Source of the DNA: Jeotgalibacillus sp. S-D1
GTDB taxonomy: Bacteria; Bacillota; Bacilli; Bacillales; Jeotgalibacillaceae
Direction of reading: 5' to 3'
Length of the DNA stretch: 64,000 bases
NCBI RefSeq assembly: GCF_004358665.1
Contig: NZ_SMZR01000002.1
Span: 682,001-746,000, forward strand
In this document: piece after piece, positions 53,183-61,811 of the stretch
Layout of the letters: each line of letters starts with the position of its first letter
Position numbering within the stretch: the first letter of the stretch is position 1
The notes under the pieces: model-generated
Seen by the model: only the letters and a program-made list of their open reading frames with translations
Told to the model about the DNA's origin: nothing
Database searches by the model: none
Position numbers and translations under genes: made by a program

Positions 53183-54493
53183 TTGAAGTTTTCGCTAAAT
53201 GAAAAGCAGCTTGGCTATCTTATGGTGGCGCCAGCACTTATTCTTGTTATCCTGGTTACCTTATGGCCGGTTGCCCAATCTTTTTACAACAGCTTATTTG
53301 ATTACCGATTGAATGACCCTTCCCGATCTGAAAGATTTCTTCAGTCCAATATGGATTTGGAACGCTATGCTAATGATTATTTTTATCTTTCCAGAGATTT
53401 AGGAGATTTAGCTGGTCAATCACCAGACGATGCTGCAGCTGTCAATGAAATTCGTGAAGGTATCGAAACCTATCACGAAGAGCTTTTAGCAATGGATGGT
53501 GTTGGAGAGCAATACGAAGAAGTAGAAACATTGATTGCTTCATTCACCGCTATTTCAGACCGGGATTTAAAATATGCCAAGGTCGAAAATGAATGGGCTG
53601 GTGATTATAAAGAATTCCTGGCTACGGCTCAAGAAGATCTTCTGGCTTTAGCTGAAGGATCCTCTGATGAGGCAGTTACAACCACCGCATCAAATGTTGC
53701 AGGATCAATTGAATCCACAAACAAAGCCATTATCGAATCTAACTTTATTGGATTAAATAACTACAGCCGCTATCTTCAAGACGGACGCATGTGGCAGTCA
53801 TTATCCAATACCTTTGTCTTTACGATCGTCTCAGTCGGTGTCGAGCTTATACTCGGATTAGCCATAGCCCTCCTTATTAACCGAACATTTTCCGGACGCG
53901 GAATCGTACGTGCTTCCGTTCTTATTCCCTGGGCCATCCCAACAGCGGTTGCTGCAATGATGTGGGGATTTTTATACGATGGCCAAACGGGTATCGTTGC
54001 TCATTACTTTGAACAATTTGGTTTGATAAAGGACGCTTCCGTTCTGCTGTCAACAAGTGCAGGCGGCATGTTCTCCGTTATCTTTGCAGATGTATGGAAA
54101 ACGACGCCATATATGGCCCTGCTTTTACTCGCTGGCCTTCAGACCATTCCAGGCTCTCTTTACGAAGCCGCTGAAGTGGATGGCGCCAGTAAGTGGCAGC
54201 AATTTTGGAAGGTTACCCTCCCATTATTAAAATCCGCAATTCTTGTAGCCCTATTATTCCGTACATTAGATGCTTTCCGCGTCTTTGACCTGATCTATGT
54301 TTTAACAGGCGGAGGACCGGCAAACTCTACTGAATCAATATCGATTTATGCTTACATTACACTATTCTCGCAGCAAAATTTTGGAGCAGGTTCAGTTCTT
54401 TCTGTCATTGTATTCTTATGCGTTGCCCTGCTTTCAACACTATTTATAAAATTCATCGGGTCTGATCTGTTTGCTGGAAGATCAAATCGATAA
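53183..54493 (+). CDS. ABC sugar transporter permease (MalF-like) with large extracytoplasmic insertion
   Basis: About 436 residues from TTG 53183 (preceded by GTGGGTGA); upstream in-frame codons lie in the repeat and hairpin. The first helix is LGYLMVAPALILVILVTLWPV. Residues about 50-185 form an acidic, helix-prone insertion (NDYFYLSRDLGDLAG ... ASNVAGSIESTNKAI) before the usual FIGLNNYSRYLQD motif. Five more helices follow, with the ATPase-contact EAA loop EAAEVDGASKWQQFWKVTLP. The insertion sits outside the cell, like but not homologous by eye to the P2 loop of E. coli MalF. Confidence 0.92.
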   Translation: MKFSLNEKQLGYLMVAPALILVILVTLWPVAQSFYNSLFDYRLNDPSRSERFLQSNMDLERYANDYFYLSRDLGDLAGQSPDDAAAVNEIREGIETYHEELLAMDGVGEQYEEVETLIASFTAISDRDLKYAKVENEWAGDYKEFLATAQEDLLALAEGSSDEAVTTTASNVAGSIESTNKAIIESNFIGLNNYSRYLQDGRMWQSLSNTFVFTIVSVGVELILGLAIALLINRTFSGRGIVRASVLIPWAIPTAVAAMMWGFLYDGQTGIVAHYFEQFGLIKDASVLLSTSAGGMFSVIFADVWKTTPYMALLLLAGLQTIPGSLYEAAEVDGASKWQQFWKVTLPLLKSAILVALLFRTLDAFRVFDLIYVLTGGGPANSTESISIYAYITLFSQQNFGAGSVLSVIVFLCVALLSTLFIKFIGSDLFAGRSNR

Positions 54494-54505
54494 GGAGGAA
54501 TCAAG

Positions 54506-55327
54506 ATGAACAAACGTGCAGGTTTTGGTTTTTATATCTTTCTGGTCGTGTTTGTATTTTTCGTGATGTTCCCTTTCATCTGGGTTTTCCTCACGTCGAT
54601 CAAACCGCCTGGTGAAATTTTTAATAATTTTAATTGGTTCACAGCAGATCCTTCTTTGGCATCTTATGAAAACGCGCTGACGAATCGTCCCCTGGTACGT
54701 TATATGACGAACAGTTTTGTCGTTTCAACTTTAACAACCATTATTGCAATTGCATGTGCATCAGTTGCTGCTTATGCCCTGACCCGTCTTCCAATTAAAT
54801 TTAAAGGGCTTATTCTGGGAACTATTCTTGCAGCATCCATGTTTCCGCAAATTGCGATTATCTCACCAATCTATAACTTTATTACATCAGTAGGTCTTCG
54901 CAACAGCTATATGGGGCTTGTCATTCCCTATATCACGATCAGCCTGCCGCTTGCGATTTGGATTCTGTCAACCTTCTTTCAAAAGATTCCTTGGGAGCTT
55001 GAAGAATCTGCTAAGCTTGACGGAGCAACACCATTTCAAACGTTTAGGAAGATTATTTTTCCGCTTGCAGCGCCTGGTGTATTTACAACTGCCATTCTTG
55101 TTTTTATCGCTGCATGGAACGAATATCTTTTTGCCCTTACCATTAACACAGAAGACACATGGCGTACAGTGCCAGTAGGAATCTCCTTCTATCAGAGTCA
55201 ATTCACAATTCCTTGGGGAGATATATCGGCTGCTACTGTTCTTGTGACCATTCCTATTGTTATACTGGTATTGATTTTCCAAAGAAGAATAGTTGCTGGA
55301 TTAACTTCCGGCTCAGTAAAAGAATAA
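54506..55327 (+). CDS. ABC sugar transporter permease (MalG-like)
   Basis: 273 residues, six helices, with the EAA motif EESAKLDGATPFQTFRKIIFPLAAPG and the N-terminal FPFIWVFLTSIKPPGEIF of MalG-type permeases. It pairs with the preceding permease (13-nt gap). AAGGAGG precedes the ATG. No ATP-binding subunit is encoded nearby. Confidence 0.94.
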   Translation: MNKRAGFGFYIFLVVFVFFVMFPFIWVFLTSIKPPGEIFNNFNWFTADPSLASYENALTNRPLVRYMTNSFVVSTLTTIIAIACASVAAYALTRLPIKFKGLILGTILAASMFPQIAIISPIYNFITSVGLRNSYMGLVIPYITISLPLAIWILSTFFQKIPWELEESAKLDGATPFQTFRKIIFPLAAPGVFTTAILVFIAAWNEYLFALTINTEDTWRTVPVGISFYQSQFTIPWGDISAATVLVTIPIVILVLIFQRRIVAGLTSGSVKE

Positions 55328-55341
55328 AGGGAGTGTTTTGA

Positions 55342-56070
55342 ATGAATGTAACAGTATGGAATGAATACCGACATGAGAAAAACAATGAAGAAGTAACGAA
55401 AATTTATCCGGATGGTATTCATCAGGTGCTGGCATCAGCCCTTGGCGAACAGGGATATGACGTTAAAACAGCTACGCTTGACGAGCCTGAACATGGCTTA
55501 ACGGATGACGTGCTTAACAATACGGATGTCCTTTTATGGTGGGGCCATGTGGCACACGATGAAGTTGACGATGAAATTGTTGAAAAAGTCCAAAAACGGG
55601 TATGGGAAGGAATGGGACTGATTGTCCTTCACTCCGCCCACTTCTCCAAAATCTTTAAAACATTAATGGGTACGGGCTGCGACCTGAAATGGCGTGAAGC
55701 CCAGGAAAAAGAACGTCTGTGGGTTGTAGATCCAAGCCACCCTATCGCGGAAGGCATTGGAGAATACATTGAACTTGAAGAAGAAGAAATGTACGGTGAA
55801 CACTTCGACATCCCTGCACCGGACGAACTTGTTTTCTTGAGCTGGTTCCAGGGCGGAGAAGTTTTCCGTAGCGGCGCGACATTCAAACGCGGCAACGGGA
55901 AGATTTTCTACTTCCGTCCAGGCCATGAAACGCACCCAACTTATTATAATAAGCAAATTCAAAAAGTAATTGGCAATGCGATTAAATGGGCTGCACCGAC
56001 TACACGCGACTATCCTGTGTACGGAAATGCAAAGCCATTAGAAAAGCTTGCGGGCTACAAGGAGGAATAA
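55342..56070 (+). CDS. ThuA-domain protein
   Basis: 242 residues with the glutamine-amidotransferase-like ThuA fold: [51 protein letters not shown] and [21 protein letters not shown]-like ends (seen as [14 protein letters not shown]). ThuA proteins act with Gfo/Idh/MocA dehydrogenases in trehalose and related sugar use in rhizobia, where 3-keto sugars are intermediates. It follows the permeases by 14 nt. Confidence 0.9.
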   Translation: MNVTVWNEYRHEKNNEEVTKIYPDGIHQVLASALGEQGYDVKTATLDEPEHGLTDDVLNNTDVLLWWGHVAHDEVDDEIVEKVQKRVWEGMGLIVLHSAHFSKIFKTLMGTGCDLKWREAQEKERLWVVDPSHPIAEGIGEYIELEEEEMYGEHFDIPAPDELVFLSWFQGGEVFRSGATFKRGNGKIFYFRPGHETHPTYYNKQIQKVIGNAIKWAAPTTRDYPVYGNAKPLEKLAGYKEE

Positions 56071-56075
56071 GTTTC

Positions 56076-57101
56076 ATGAGAAAGCTTAAAATTGGCGTTG
56101 TAGGCGCAGGAAGCATTGCTTCGAAAAGACATTTACCAGAGTATGCTGAAAACAAAAACGTTGAAATTGTAGCAGTTTGTGATATTAATGAACAAAGGGC
56201 AAAAGAAATCGGGGTTAAATTCGGTGCCGCTAAAATTTTCAGTGACTATCATGATCTTTTAAAAGAAGATTTGGATGCTGTGAGCGTCTGTACGCCAAAC
56301 TATCTCCACGCCCCTGTTTCCATCGCAGCCCTTGAGGCAGGAAAACACGTTCTTTGCGAAAAGCCAATGGCAACGAGTGAAGAAGAAGCGGACCAAATGA
56401 TTTCAGCTGCCGAGAAAAGTGGTAAAACACTGATGATCGGCCATAATCAACGGCTCGTCGAATCTCATCAGCAAGCAAAGAATTGGCTTAAAGAAGGCAA
56501 ATTCGGCAAGGTGTACAGCTTCAGAACAGCCTTTGGCCACCCTGGTCCCGAAGCATGGAGTGCAGACGGAGCAGAAAGCTGGTTCTTTAAAAAAGAAGAA
56601 GCCTTCATTGGCGCCATGGGCGATCTGGGTGTTCACAAAACAGATCTGCTGCGCTATATTTTAGGTGAAGAAATGGTTGAAGTAGCCGCAATGGTAGAAA
56701 CCAGTGCAAAAGATCACGCCGATGTTGACGATAATGCAGTATTGATTCTGAAAACAGAAAGCGGCATTATCGGTACCCTTGCAGCAAGCTGGGCGTATAA
56801 AGGCAAAGAAGATAACTCAACTGTGATCTACACGGAAAAGGGTGTATTGCGACTGGAGGATGACGAAAAGCATTCTGTTATTTTCCACAAGCATGATGGA
56901 ACGAGAGAAGAACTGAGCCTGGGACAAATTCAATCCAATGAAGAAGGCGGACAAGTATCCACTGGCGTTATTGACCACTTCGTAGACTCGATTTTAACAG
57001 GGAAAGCTCCGTTAATTACCGGTGAAGAAGGCAAAAAATCTTTGCTTGTTATTTTAGGGGCACTGAAATCAGAGGAAACGAAACAAATCGTAAAGTTATA
57101 G
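56076..57101 (+). CDS. Gfo/Idh/MocA-family dehydrogenase, first copy
   Basis: 341 residues. NAD(P)-binding KIGVVGAGSIASKRHLPEY, the conserved EKP in HVLCEKPMATS, and a C-terminal alpha/beta domain with the catalytic His-type segment MGDLGVHKTDLLRY. It likely oxidises a sugar or glycoside hydroxyl. ATG 56076 is placed by AAGGAGG ten bases upstream; the long upstream in-frame extension overlaps thuA and is spurious. Confidence 0.93.
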   Translation: MRKLKIGVVGAGSIASKRHLPEYAENKNVEIVAVCDINEQRAKEIGVKFGAAKIFSDYHDLLKEDLDAVSVCTPNYLHAPVSIAALEAGKHVLCEKPMATSEEEADQMISAAEKSGKTLMIGHNQRLVESHQQAKNWLKEGKFGKVYSFRTAFGHPGPEAWSADGAESWFFKKEEAFIGAMGDLGVHKTDLLRYILGEEMVEVAAMVETSAKDHADVDDNAVLILKTESGIIGTLAASWAYKGKEDNSTVIYTEKGVLRLEDDEKHSVIFHKHDGTREELSLGQIQSNEEGGQVSTGVIDHFVDSILTGKAPLITGEEGKKSLLVILGALKSEETKQIVKL

Positions 57102-57109
57102 GTGATAAA

Positions 57110-58150
57110 ATGGAAAAGTTAAGAATGGGATTAATCGGAGTTGGAGGGATTGCCATATCGAGGCACCTCCCCTCCTTTCTGGCGTTAAAAGATCATGTGG
57201 AAATTACAGCGGTATGTGATGTGAACCAGGAACGCGCGGAAACTGTAGCAAATGAACACGCGATTCCCTTTCACACCACACAGTACGAAGAAGTATTCCA
57301 GCATGTAGACGCGGTGACAATCTGCACACCAAACAAATTTCACGCTGAAATTTCGATTGCAGCACTGAATGCGGGCATTCACGTACTTTGTGAAAAGCCA
57401 ATGGCAATGTCTTCAGCAGAATGTGAAGAGATGATTGAAGCAGCCAACAAAGCGGATAAAATTCTGATGATTGCCTATCATTACCGCTACACCAAAGAAG
57501 CCCGCGCAGCAAAACGATTTATAGACGAAGGTGAAATCGGCCGGCCGCTCGTTTCCCGTGCGCAAGCGATTCGCCGACGCAAAGTGCCAGGCTGGGGCGT
57601 TTTTACAAACAAGGATCTTCAAGGAGGCGGAAGCCTAATTGACTTTGGCTGTCATTTCCTTGATCTGTCTCTGCATCTAATGGAATTTCCGGAAATTGCA
57701 GAGGTATCCGGCGCTACATACAATGAACTCAGCCGTCAGCTGGATGTGGTCAATCAGTGGGGGTCGTTCGATCCTTCCACGTTTGAGGTTGAAGACCATG
57801 CTACTGCATTTATTAAATTCAAGGACGGGGCCACCCTCCTCTTTGAAACATCCTGGGCAGCTAACCTGGCTGATGACCAGGAAACCGTCAGCGTATCAGG
57901 TACAAACGGCGGTCTTGACGTGTTTCCGTTAAAGCTCTATCAGGCAAAATACGGTATGCTCCTTGACCAGAGTGCTTACTGGATTTCAGATGACGAAAAT
58001 CCAAGCCTTCCTCAGGCAGCCAATTTCATCGAAAGCTGCCGCGGCCGTCAAAAACCACTTGTAAAACCTGAGGAAGCATTAATCGTCTCAAAAATAATCG
58101 AAGCTATTTATGAAAGCAGTGAAACTGGCAAGGCAATTTCGTTCACTTAA
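57110..58150 (+). CDS. Gfo/Idh/MocA-family dehydrogenase, second copy
   Basis: 346 residues. RMGLIGVGGIAISRHLPSF, HVLCEKPMAMS and GGGSLIDFGCHFLDLSLHL. It is clearly related to the preceding gene but diverged, so the two probably act on different substrates or in opposite directions (oxidation of the intake sugar and reduction of a keto product). Eight nt after the first copy. Confidence 0.93.
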   Translation: MEKLRMGLIGVGGIAISRHLPSFLALKDHVEITAVCDVNQERAETVANEHAIPFHTTQYEEVFQHVDAVTICTPNKFHAEISIAALNAGIHVLCEKPMAMSSAECEEMIEAANKADKILMIAYHYRYTKEARAAKRFIDEGEIGRPLVSRAQAIRRRKVPGWGVFTNKDLQGGGSLIDFGCHFLDLSLHLMEFPEIAEVSGATYNELSRQLDVVNQWGSFDPSTFEVEDHATAFIKFKDGATLLFETSWAANLADDQETVSVSGTNGGLDVFPLKLYQAKYGMLLDQSAYWISDDENPSLPQAANFIESCRGRQKPLVKPEEALIVSKIIEAIYESSETGKAISFT

Positions 58151-58162
58151 GGAGGAACAGCA

Positions 58163-59131
58163 ATGAAACTAGGAGTATTTACAGTACTATTTGCACAAAA
58201 ACCTTTTGAAGAAATGCTTGATTATGTAAAAGAGTCAGGTCTGGATGCAGTAGAAATCGGCACAGGCGGTTACCCTGGAACAAACCATTGTCCGATTGAT
58301 GAGCTGCTTGAAGACGAGGGCAAGCGAAACCAGTATTTAGATGCTGTCATTTCACGCGGTCTTACAATCAGCGCGTTCAGCTGCCACGGAAACCCGGTAA
58401 GCCCGGATCCGGAATTCGCCAGAGAAAGCGACGAAGCCCTGCGCAAAAGCATCAAGCTTGCTCAATTAATGGGCGTTCCTGTCGTTAATACGTTCTCCGG
58501 AACACCTGGTGCGGATGCAGAGGCAAAATTGCCAAACTGGCCTGTAGCTCCATGGCCAAATGAATACGGTGATGTTCTGACTTGGCAGTGGGAATCGAAA
58601 CTCATTCCTTACTGGAAAGAAATTGGGGAAATCGCAAAAGAAGCCGATGTGAAAATCGGACTTGAACTTCACGGAGGATTCTCTGTCCATACACCCCATA
58701 CCATGCTGAAACTACGCGAAGCAACAAACGAATACATCGGGGCCAATCTTGACCCAAGCCATCTATGGTGGCAGGGAATCGACCCGGTAGGCGCCATCAA
58801 AATCCTAGGAAAAGCTGGTGCGATCCACCATTTCCATGCCAAGGATACTTATATTGATCAAGATAACGTCAACATGTATGGCTTAACAGATATGCAGCCT
58901 TACAGCGAAATCCAAACACGCGCATGGAACTTCCGCACAGTCGGCATGGGCCATTCCGCTGATGTCTGGGGAAGTATCATCAGTGCACTTCGCACTTATG
59001 GCTACGATCATGTTGTCAGCATCGAACACGAAGACCCGATTATGAGCATTGAAGAAGGCTTTCAGCGGGCAGTTACAACGCTTAAATCAGTAAATATCAA
59101 AGAGCAACCAGCCGAGATGTGGTGGCTGTAA
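58163..59131 (+). CDS. Sugar phosphate isomerase/epimerase-like TIM-barrel protein
   Basis: 322 residues of the AP endonuclease-2/xylose isomerase-like barrel: GVFTVLFAQKPFEEMLDYVK, FSCHGNPVSPDPEFAR, GLELHGGFSVHTP, GANLDPSHLWWQGIDP, HHFHAKDTY and VSIEHEDPIM carry the metal-binding His, Glu and Asp. Relatives next to Gfo/Idh/MocA enzymes isomerise keto sugars or cleave 3-keto-glycosides. Last gene of the operon, with a terminator after it. Confidence 0.92.
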   Translation: MKLGVFTVLFAQKPFEEMLDYVKESGLDAVEIGTGGYPGTNHCPIDELLEDEGKRNQYLDAVISRGLTISAFSCHGNPVSPDPEFARESDEALRKSIKLAQLMGVPVVNTFSGTPGADAEAKLPNWPVAPWPNEYGDVLTWQWESKLIPYWKEIGEIAKEADVKIGLELHGGFSVHTPHTMLKLREATNEYIGANLDPSHLWWQGIDPVGAIKILGKAGAIHHFHAKDTYIDQDNVNMYGLTDMQPYSEIQTRAWNFRTVGMGHSADVWGSIISALRTYGYDHVVSIEHEDPIMSIEEGFQRAVTTLKSVNIKEQPAEMWWL

Positions 59132-59176
59132 ACGTTAACTAGTCGGGATTCTAAGGAGTTCCAATTCATGAAACTG

Positions 59177-59221
59177 CACTGGTGAGATGGCTTTTTGGAG
59201 CCATTTTGCCAGTGTTTTTTT
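59177..59221 (+). terminator. Terminator of the ThuA/dehydrogenase sugar operon
   Basis: CACTGGTGAGATGGC pairs with GCCATTTTGCCAGTG (inner bulge), loop TTTTTGGA, followed by T7. Confidence 0.9.
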
Positions 59222-59319
59222 GTAGGTTCAGGGGGTGGGGAGGTTTCGGCTGCGGACTTTTGGCGGTGAGCTTCGGGGAGGTTGGGGCGGAACTTTGAGC
59301 GGGGAGGTTTCGGCGGCTT

Positions 59320-59504
59320 TATCAATCATCTTTCCGAACTTATCAATCACCTTTCCACTTTTATCGAACATTTCACAACAGATATCGATCACTTCTCAAC
59401 TTTTATCGATCATCTCCCTCCTCCCACGCATTTTATCGAACTTCTTTCACGTTTTATCTAACATTTTTACAGGATACCGATCATCTTTTTGGTTATATCG
59501 GTCG
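59320..59504 (+). repeat. Nine-box 21-nt phased element, copy 3a
   Basis: Boxes start at 59320, 59341, 59362, 59383, 59404, then 30 nt later 59434, 59455, 59475, 59496. Steps are 21 except one of 20 and the central 30. Box 8 is TACCGATCA, one base off, and box 9 is TATCGGTCG. It is preceded by a G-rich stretch (59222-59319) with no gene. Confidence 0.85.
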
Positions 59505-59589
59505 CGGCCTCCTTACTGTGGCGCCTGGGCCTCATTCACTGGAACCGCAGAACGGGGATCACGGAAACGAGGACCACGAGTACCGTTTT

Positions 59590-59775
59590 TATCGATCATC
59601 TTTCCGAACTTATCGATCACTTTTCCACTTTTATCGAACATCTCACAACAGATATCGATCACTTCTCAACTTTTATCGATCATCTCCCTCCTCCCAAGCA
59701 TTTTATCGAACATCTTTCACGTTTTATCTAACTTCTTTTACAGGATATCGATCATCTTTTCGGTTATATCGGTCG
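59590..59775 (+). repeat. Nine-box 21-nt phased element, copy 3b
   Basis: Boxes start at 59590, 59611, 59632, 59653, 59674, then 30 nt later 59704, 59725, 59746, 59767; all other steps are exactly 21. Box 9 is again TATCGGTCG. It is the second half of a direct 270-bp duplication. Confidence 0.85.
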
Positions 59776-59995
59776 CGGCCTCCTTACTGTGGCGCCTGGG
59801 CCTCATTCACTGGAACCGCAGAACGGGGACCACGGGCACCCGTTTTATCGATCACCTCCCTCCTCCCACGCATTTGTATCTAACATCCTTCCAACCAAAT
59901 CAATCCCCGCCTCATCCTATACTGACACTGGACCAGCATCCCACAATCAAACGTTTGTTTAACCCTCGCCACACCCCGCCAAACCGGCCTGCAAC

Positions 59996-60021
59996 CAAAA
60001 AAAGCCCTTATCAAAAGGGCT
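59996..60021 (-). terminator. Terminator of the RpiR gene
   Basis: On the minus strand GCCCTT and AAGGGC pair around a 5-nt loop (TTGAT) and are followed by T7, starting 5 nt past the stop. Confidence 0.9.
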
Positions 60022-60025
60022 CGGC

Positions 60026-60919
60026 TCACTTCTTCTTCAAAAATTCCATTGTCGTTTTAATTTCCTCTAGATAAACGGATGCTTCTTCATACTGATCGGT
60101 TACCACGCTTGTAAATAAAATATCGATCATGTGGAGCTGCGCCAGTCGGGAAGATGTGGCGCCGCTTCTAAATGGTGCAGGGATTTCACGGGAGGCTGAG
60201 ATAAATAAATTGATTTCTGCCTGCTCTGTTACTGGTGAGGAACCGTAACGCGTCAAACTGATTGTCGTGGCCCCTTTTTGCCGTGCAAGCTCCATGATCT
60301 TTGCGGTTTCATGCGTTTCCCCTGAGAAAGAAATGCCAAACACAACATCATTTCTTTTTGCATTAGCAATATACATACCAGCATTGTGGATGTCAGTGAA
60401 GGCAGATGTTGCTTTGTTCATGCGGATGAACTTCTGCTGTGCATCCTTTGCGATGATTCCGGATGCGCCGACGCCAAAAAAGTGAATTCTTTCAGCATTT
60501 TGCATCGCTTCAACTGCTTTCCCCAACGATTCATAGTTAACCAGTTCGGTTGTCTCTTTAATTGCCTGGATACTGTTATTCGTTACTTTTTGGACGATGG
60601 ATTCCTGATCTTCTCTTGGCTGGATATCGCTGAACTCGTCGTCCTGGTCTTTATGGAGATCTCCTGAAATTCTGAGTTTCAGCTCTTGAAATCCTTTTAA
60701 CCCCAGCGACTTACATAATCTGATGACAGCGGCGCTGCTTGTGCCGCTCGCTTCTCCAAGCTGCGCGACGGTCAGGTAAATTACCTCATGGGGATGATTG
60801 ATAATAAAATCCGCCAGTTTCTTTTCTGAAGGCGGCAGCTTATGCATTAATTCATTAAGCATAACCAATCCGCCTGATAGTGATGATTTTGATTTGGTTA
60901 CATCATTCAAGAGCCTCAT
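60026..60919 (-). CDS. RpiR/MurR-family transcriptional regulator
   Basis: 297 residues. N-terminal HTH_6 (KLPPSEKKLADFIINHPHEV, QLGEASGTSSAAVIRLCKSLG) and a SIS sugar-phosphate-sensing domain (HFFGVGASGIIAKDAQQKF, DVVFGISFSGETHETAK). It is the last gene of the minus-strand sugar-transport run (19 nt after the permease) and probably responds to the phosphorylated product of the imported sugar. Start at 60919 has GAAGG directly before the ATG; ATG 60862 is an alternative. Confidence 0.93.
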   Translation of the reverse strand: MRLLNDVTKSKSSLSGGLVMLNELMHKLPPSEKKLADFIINHPHEVIYLTVAQLGEASGTSSAAVIRLCKSLGLKGFQELKLRISGDLHKDQDDEFSDIQPREDQESIVQKVTNNSIQAIKETTELVNYESLGKAVEAMQNAERIHFFGVGASGIIAKDAQQKFIRMNKATSAFTDIHNAGMYIANAKRNDVVFGISFSGETHETAKIMELARQKGATTISLTRYGSSPVTEQAEINLFISASREIPAPFRSGATSSRLAQLHMIDILFTSVVTDQYEEASVYLEEIKTTMEFLKKK

Positions 60920-60937
60920 CCTTCTACTAATTTTTAA

Positions 60938-61780
60938 CTAACCTTTAATTGCTCCTTCAGTCATTCCCTTCGCTATTCTTTTTTGGAAAATAGCATACAG
61001 GACAATTACCGGGATAATCGCTATGGTTAAACTTGCGAATAAGGTTCCCCATGCGTTTGTATATTGGGCTTCGCTGCTGATAAAGTCAATTGCCAGACCC
61101 AGCGTATAATTTTCTCTTGATTGAAGGAAAATGAGTGCCATAAAGTATTCATTCCAGAAATGTATGGCATTCATGATGGATACAGTGATAATCGCCGTTG
61201 TAGATAATGGCGTAATAATACGTAAAAGTATACCATAGGGCGACAATCCATCGATCGATGCTGACTCCTCCAGCTCTTTGGGAATTGTACCCATGAAGCT
61301 GGTGAGGACAAAGATTGAAAAAGGAAGCTGTGAGATCGCATAAACAATCGACAAGCCTATTAAACTATCTAGCAAATTAAATTCCATCAATAGAAAAAAT
61401 AATGGAATCCAGCCAAGAACCATTGGAATCATCATGGCTGAGATGTAGATCGTAAAAAGAATCCCACTCCCCTTGAACCGGATGCGTTCAATTGCATACG
61501 CGGTAGGCAGTGCAAGAACCAGCGTGAGAAACATTCCCAGCACTGTTACGATAACGCTGTTAAAGACGCCTGAATCAATATTGTAGCTGCTCCACGCATC
61601 CACAAAGTTCTGGATATTTAATGTTTCAGGGAGCCCCCATGGATTTGCGTAAATTTCAGCATTCGATTTAAATGAGCCAATGAACATCCAAATAATCGGA
61701 TAAAGGACGGCAATCGTCCATAAAATAAGCGGGATTCTGATCCCTGTCCGAATCAATGCCGGCTTCAAGTTTTTCTTCAT
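60938..61780 (-). CDS. ABC sugar transporter permease (MalG-like), second system
   Basis: About 280 residues with six helices; EAA loop EESASIDGLSPYGILLRIITPLS and start VLYPIIWMFIGSFKSNAEIY. ATG 61780 (MKKNLKPAL) with GAGGAGG eight bases upstream is preferred over an earlier in-frame start. Pairs with the permease immediately upstream in the transcript. Confidence 0.93.
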   Translation of the reverse strand: MKKNLKPALIRTGIRIPLILWTIAVLYPIIWMFIGSFKSNAEIYANPWGLPETLNIQNFVDAWSSYNIDSGVFNSVIVTVLGMFLTLVLALPTAYAIERIRFKGSGILFTIYISAMMIPMVLGWIPLFFLLMEFNLLDSLIGLSIVYAISQLPFSIFVLTSFMGTIPKELEESASIDGLSPYGILLRIITPLSTTAIITVSIMNAIHFWNEYFMALIFLQSRENYTLGLAIDFISSEAQYTNAWGTLFASLTIAIIPVIVLYAIFQKRIAKGMTEGAIKG

Positions 61781-61811
61781 TCCCCAACCCTCCTCAAACC
61801 TTCCGAACAAT

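Larger units (their letters stand above)
59320..59877 (+). repeat. 270-bp direct tandem duplication carrying the phased elements
   Basis: 59320-59589 and 59590-59859 are about 90-95 percent alike by eye, including the non-box tail CTGTGGCGCCTGGGCCTCAT and the segment up to GAACGGGGA. A third, shortened start (TATCGATCACCTCCC, 59846, then TATCTAACATCC) follows. The long frames that run through this area arise from the repeat and are not genes. From 59880 to 59995 there is C-rich sequence with nothing recognised. Confidence 0.85.

Noticed and set aside
59235-60074. Long + strand open frames (279 aa, 80 aa, 121 aa) across the TATCGATCA boxes
   Set aside because: They repeat IDH/YRS/LSI-type words because the 21-nt pitch is a multiple of three; no ribosome-binding site, and they cross a tandem duplication and the RpiR terminator.
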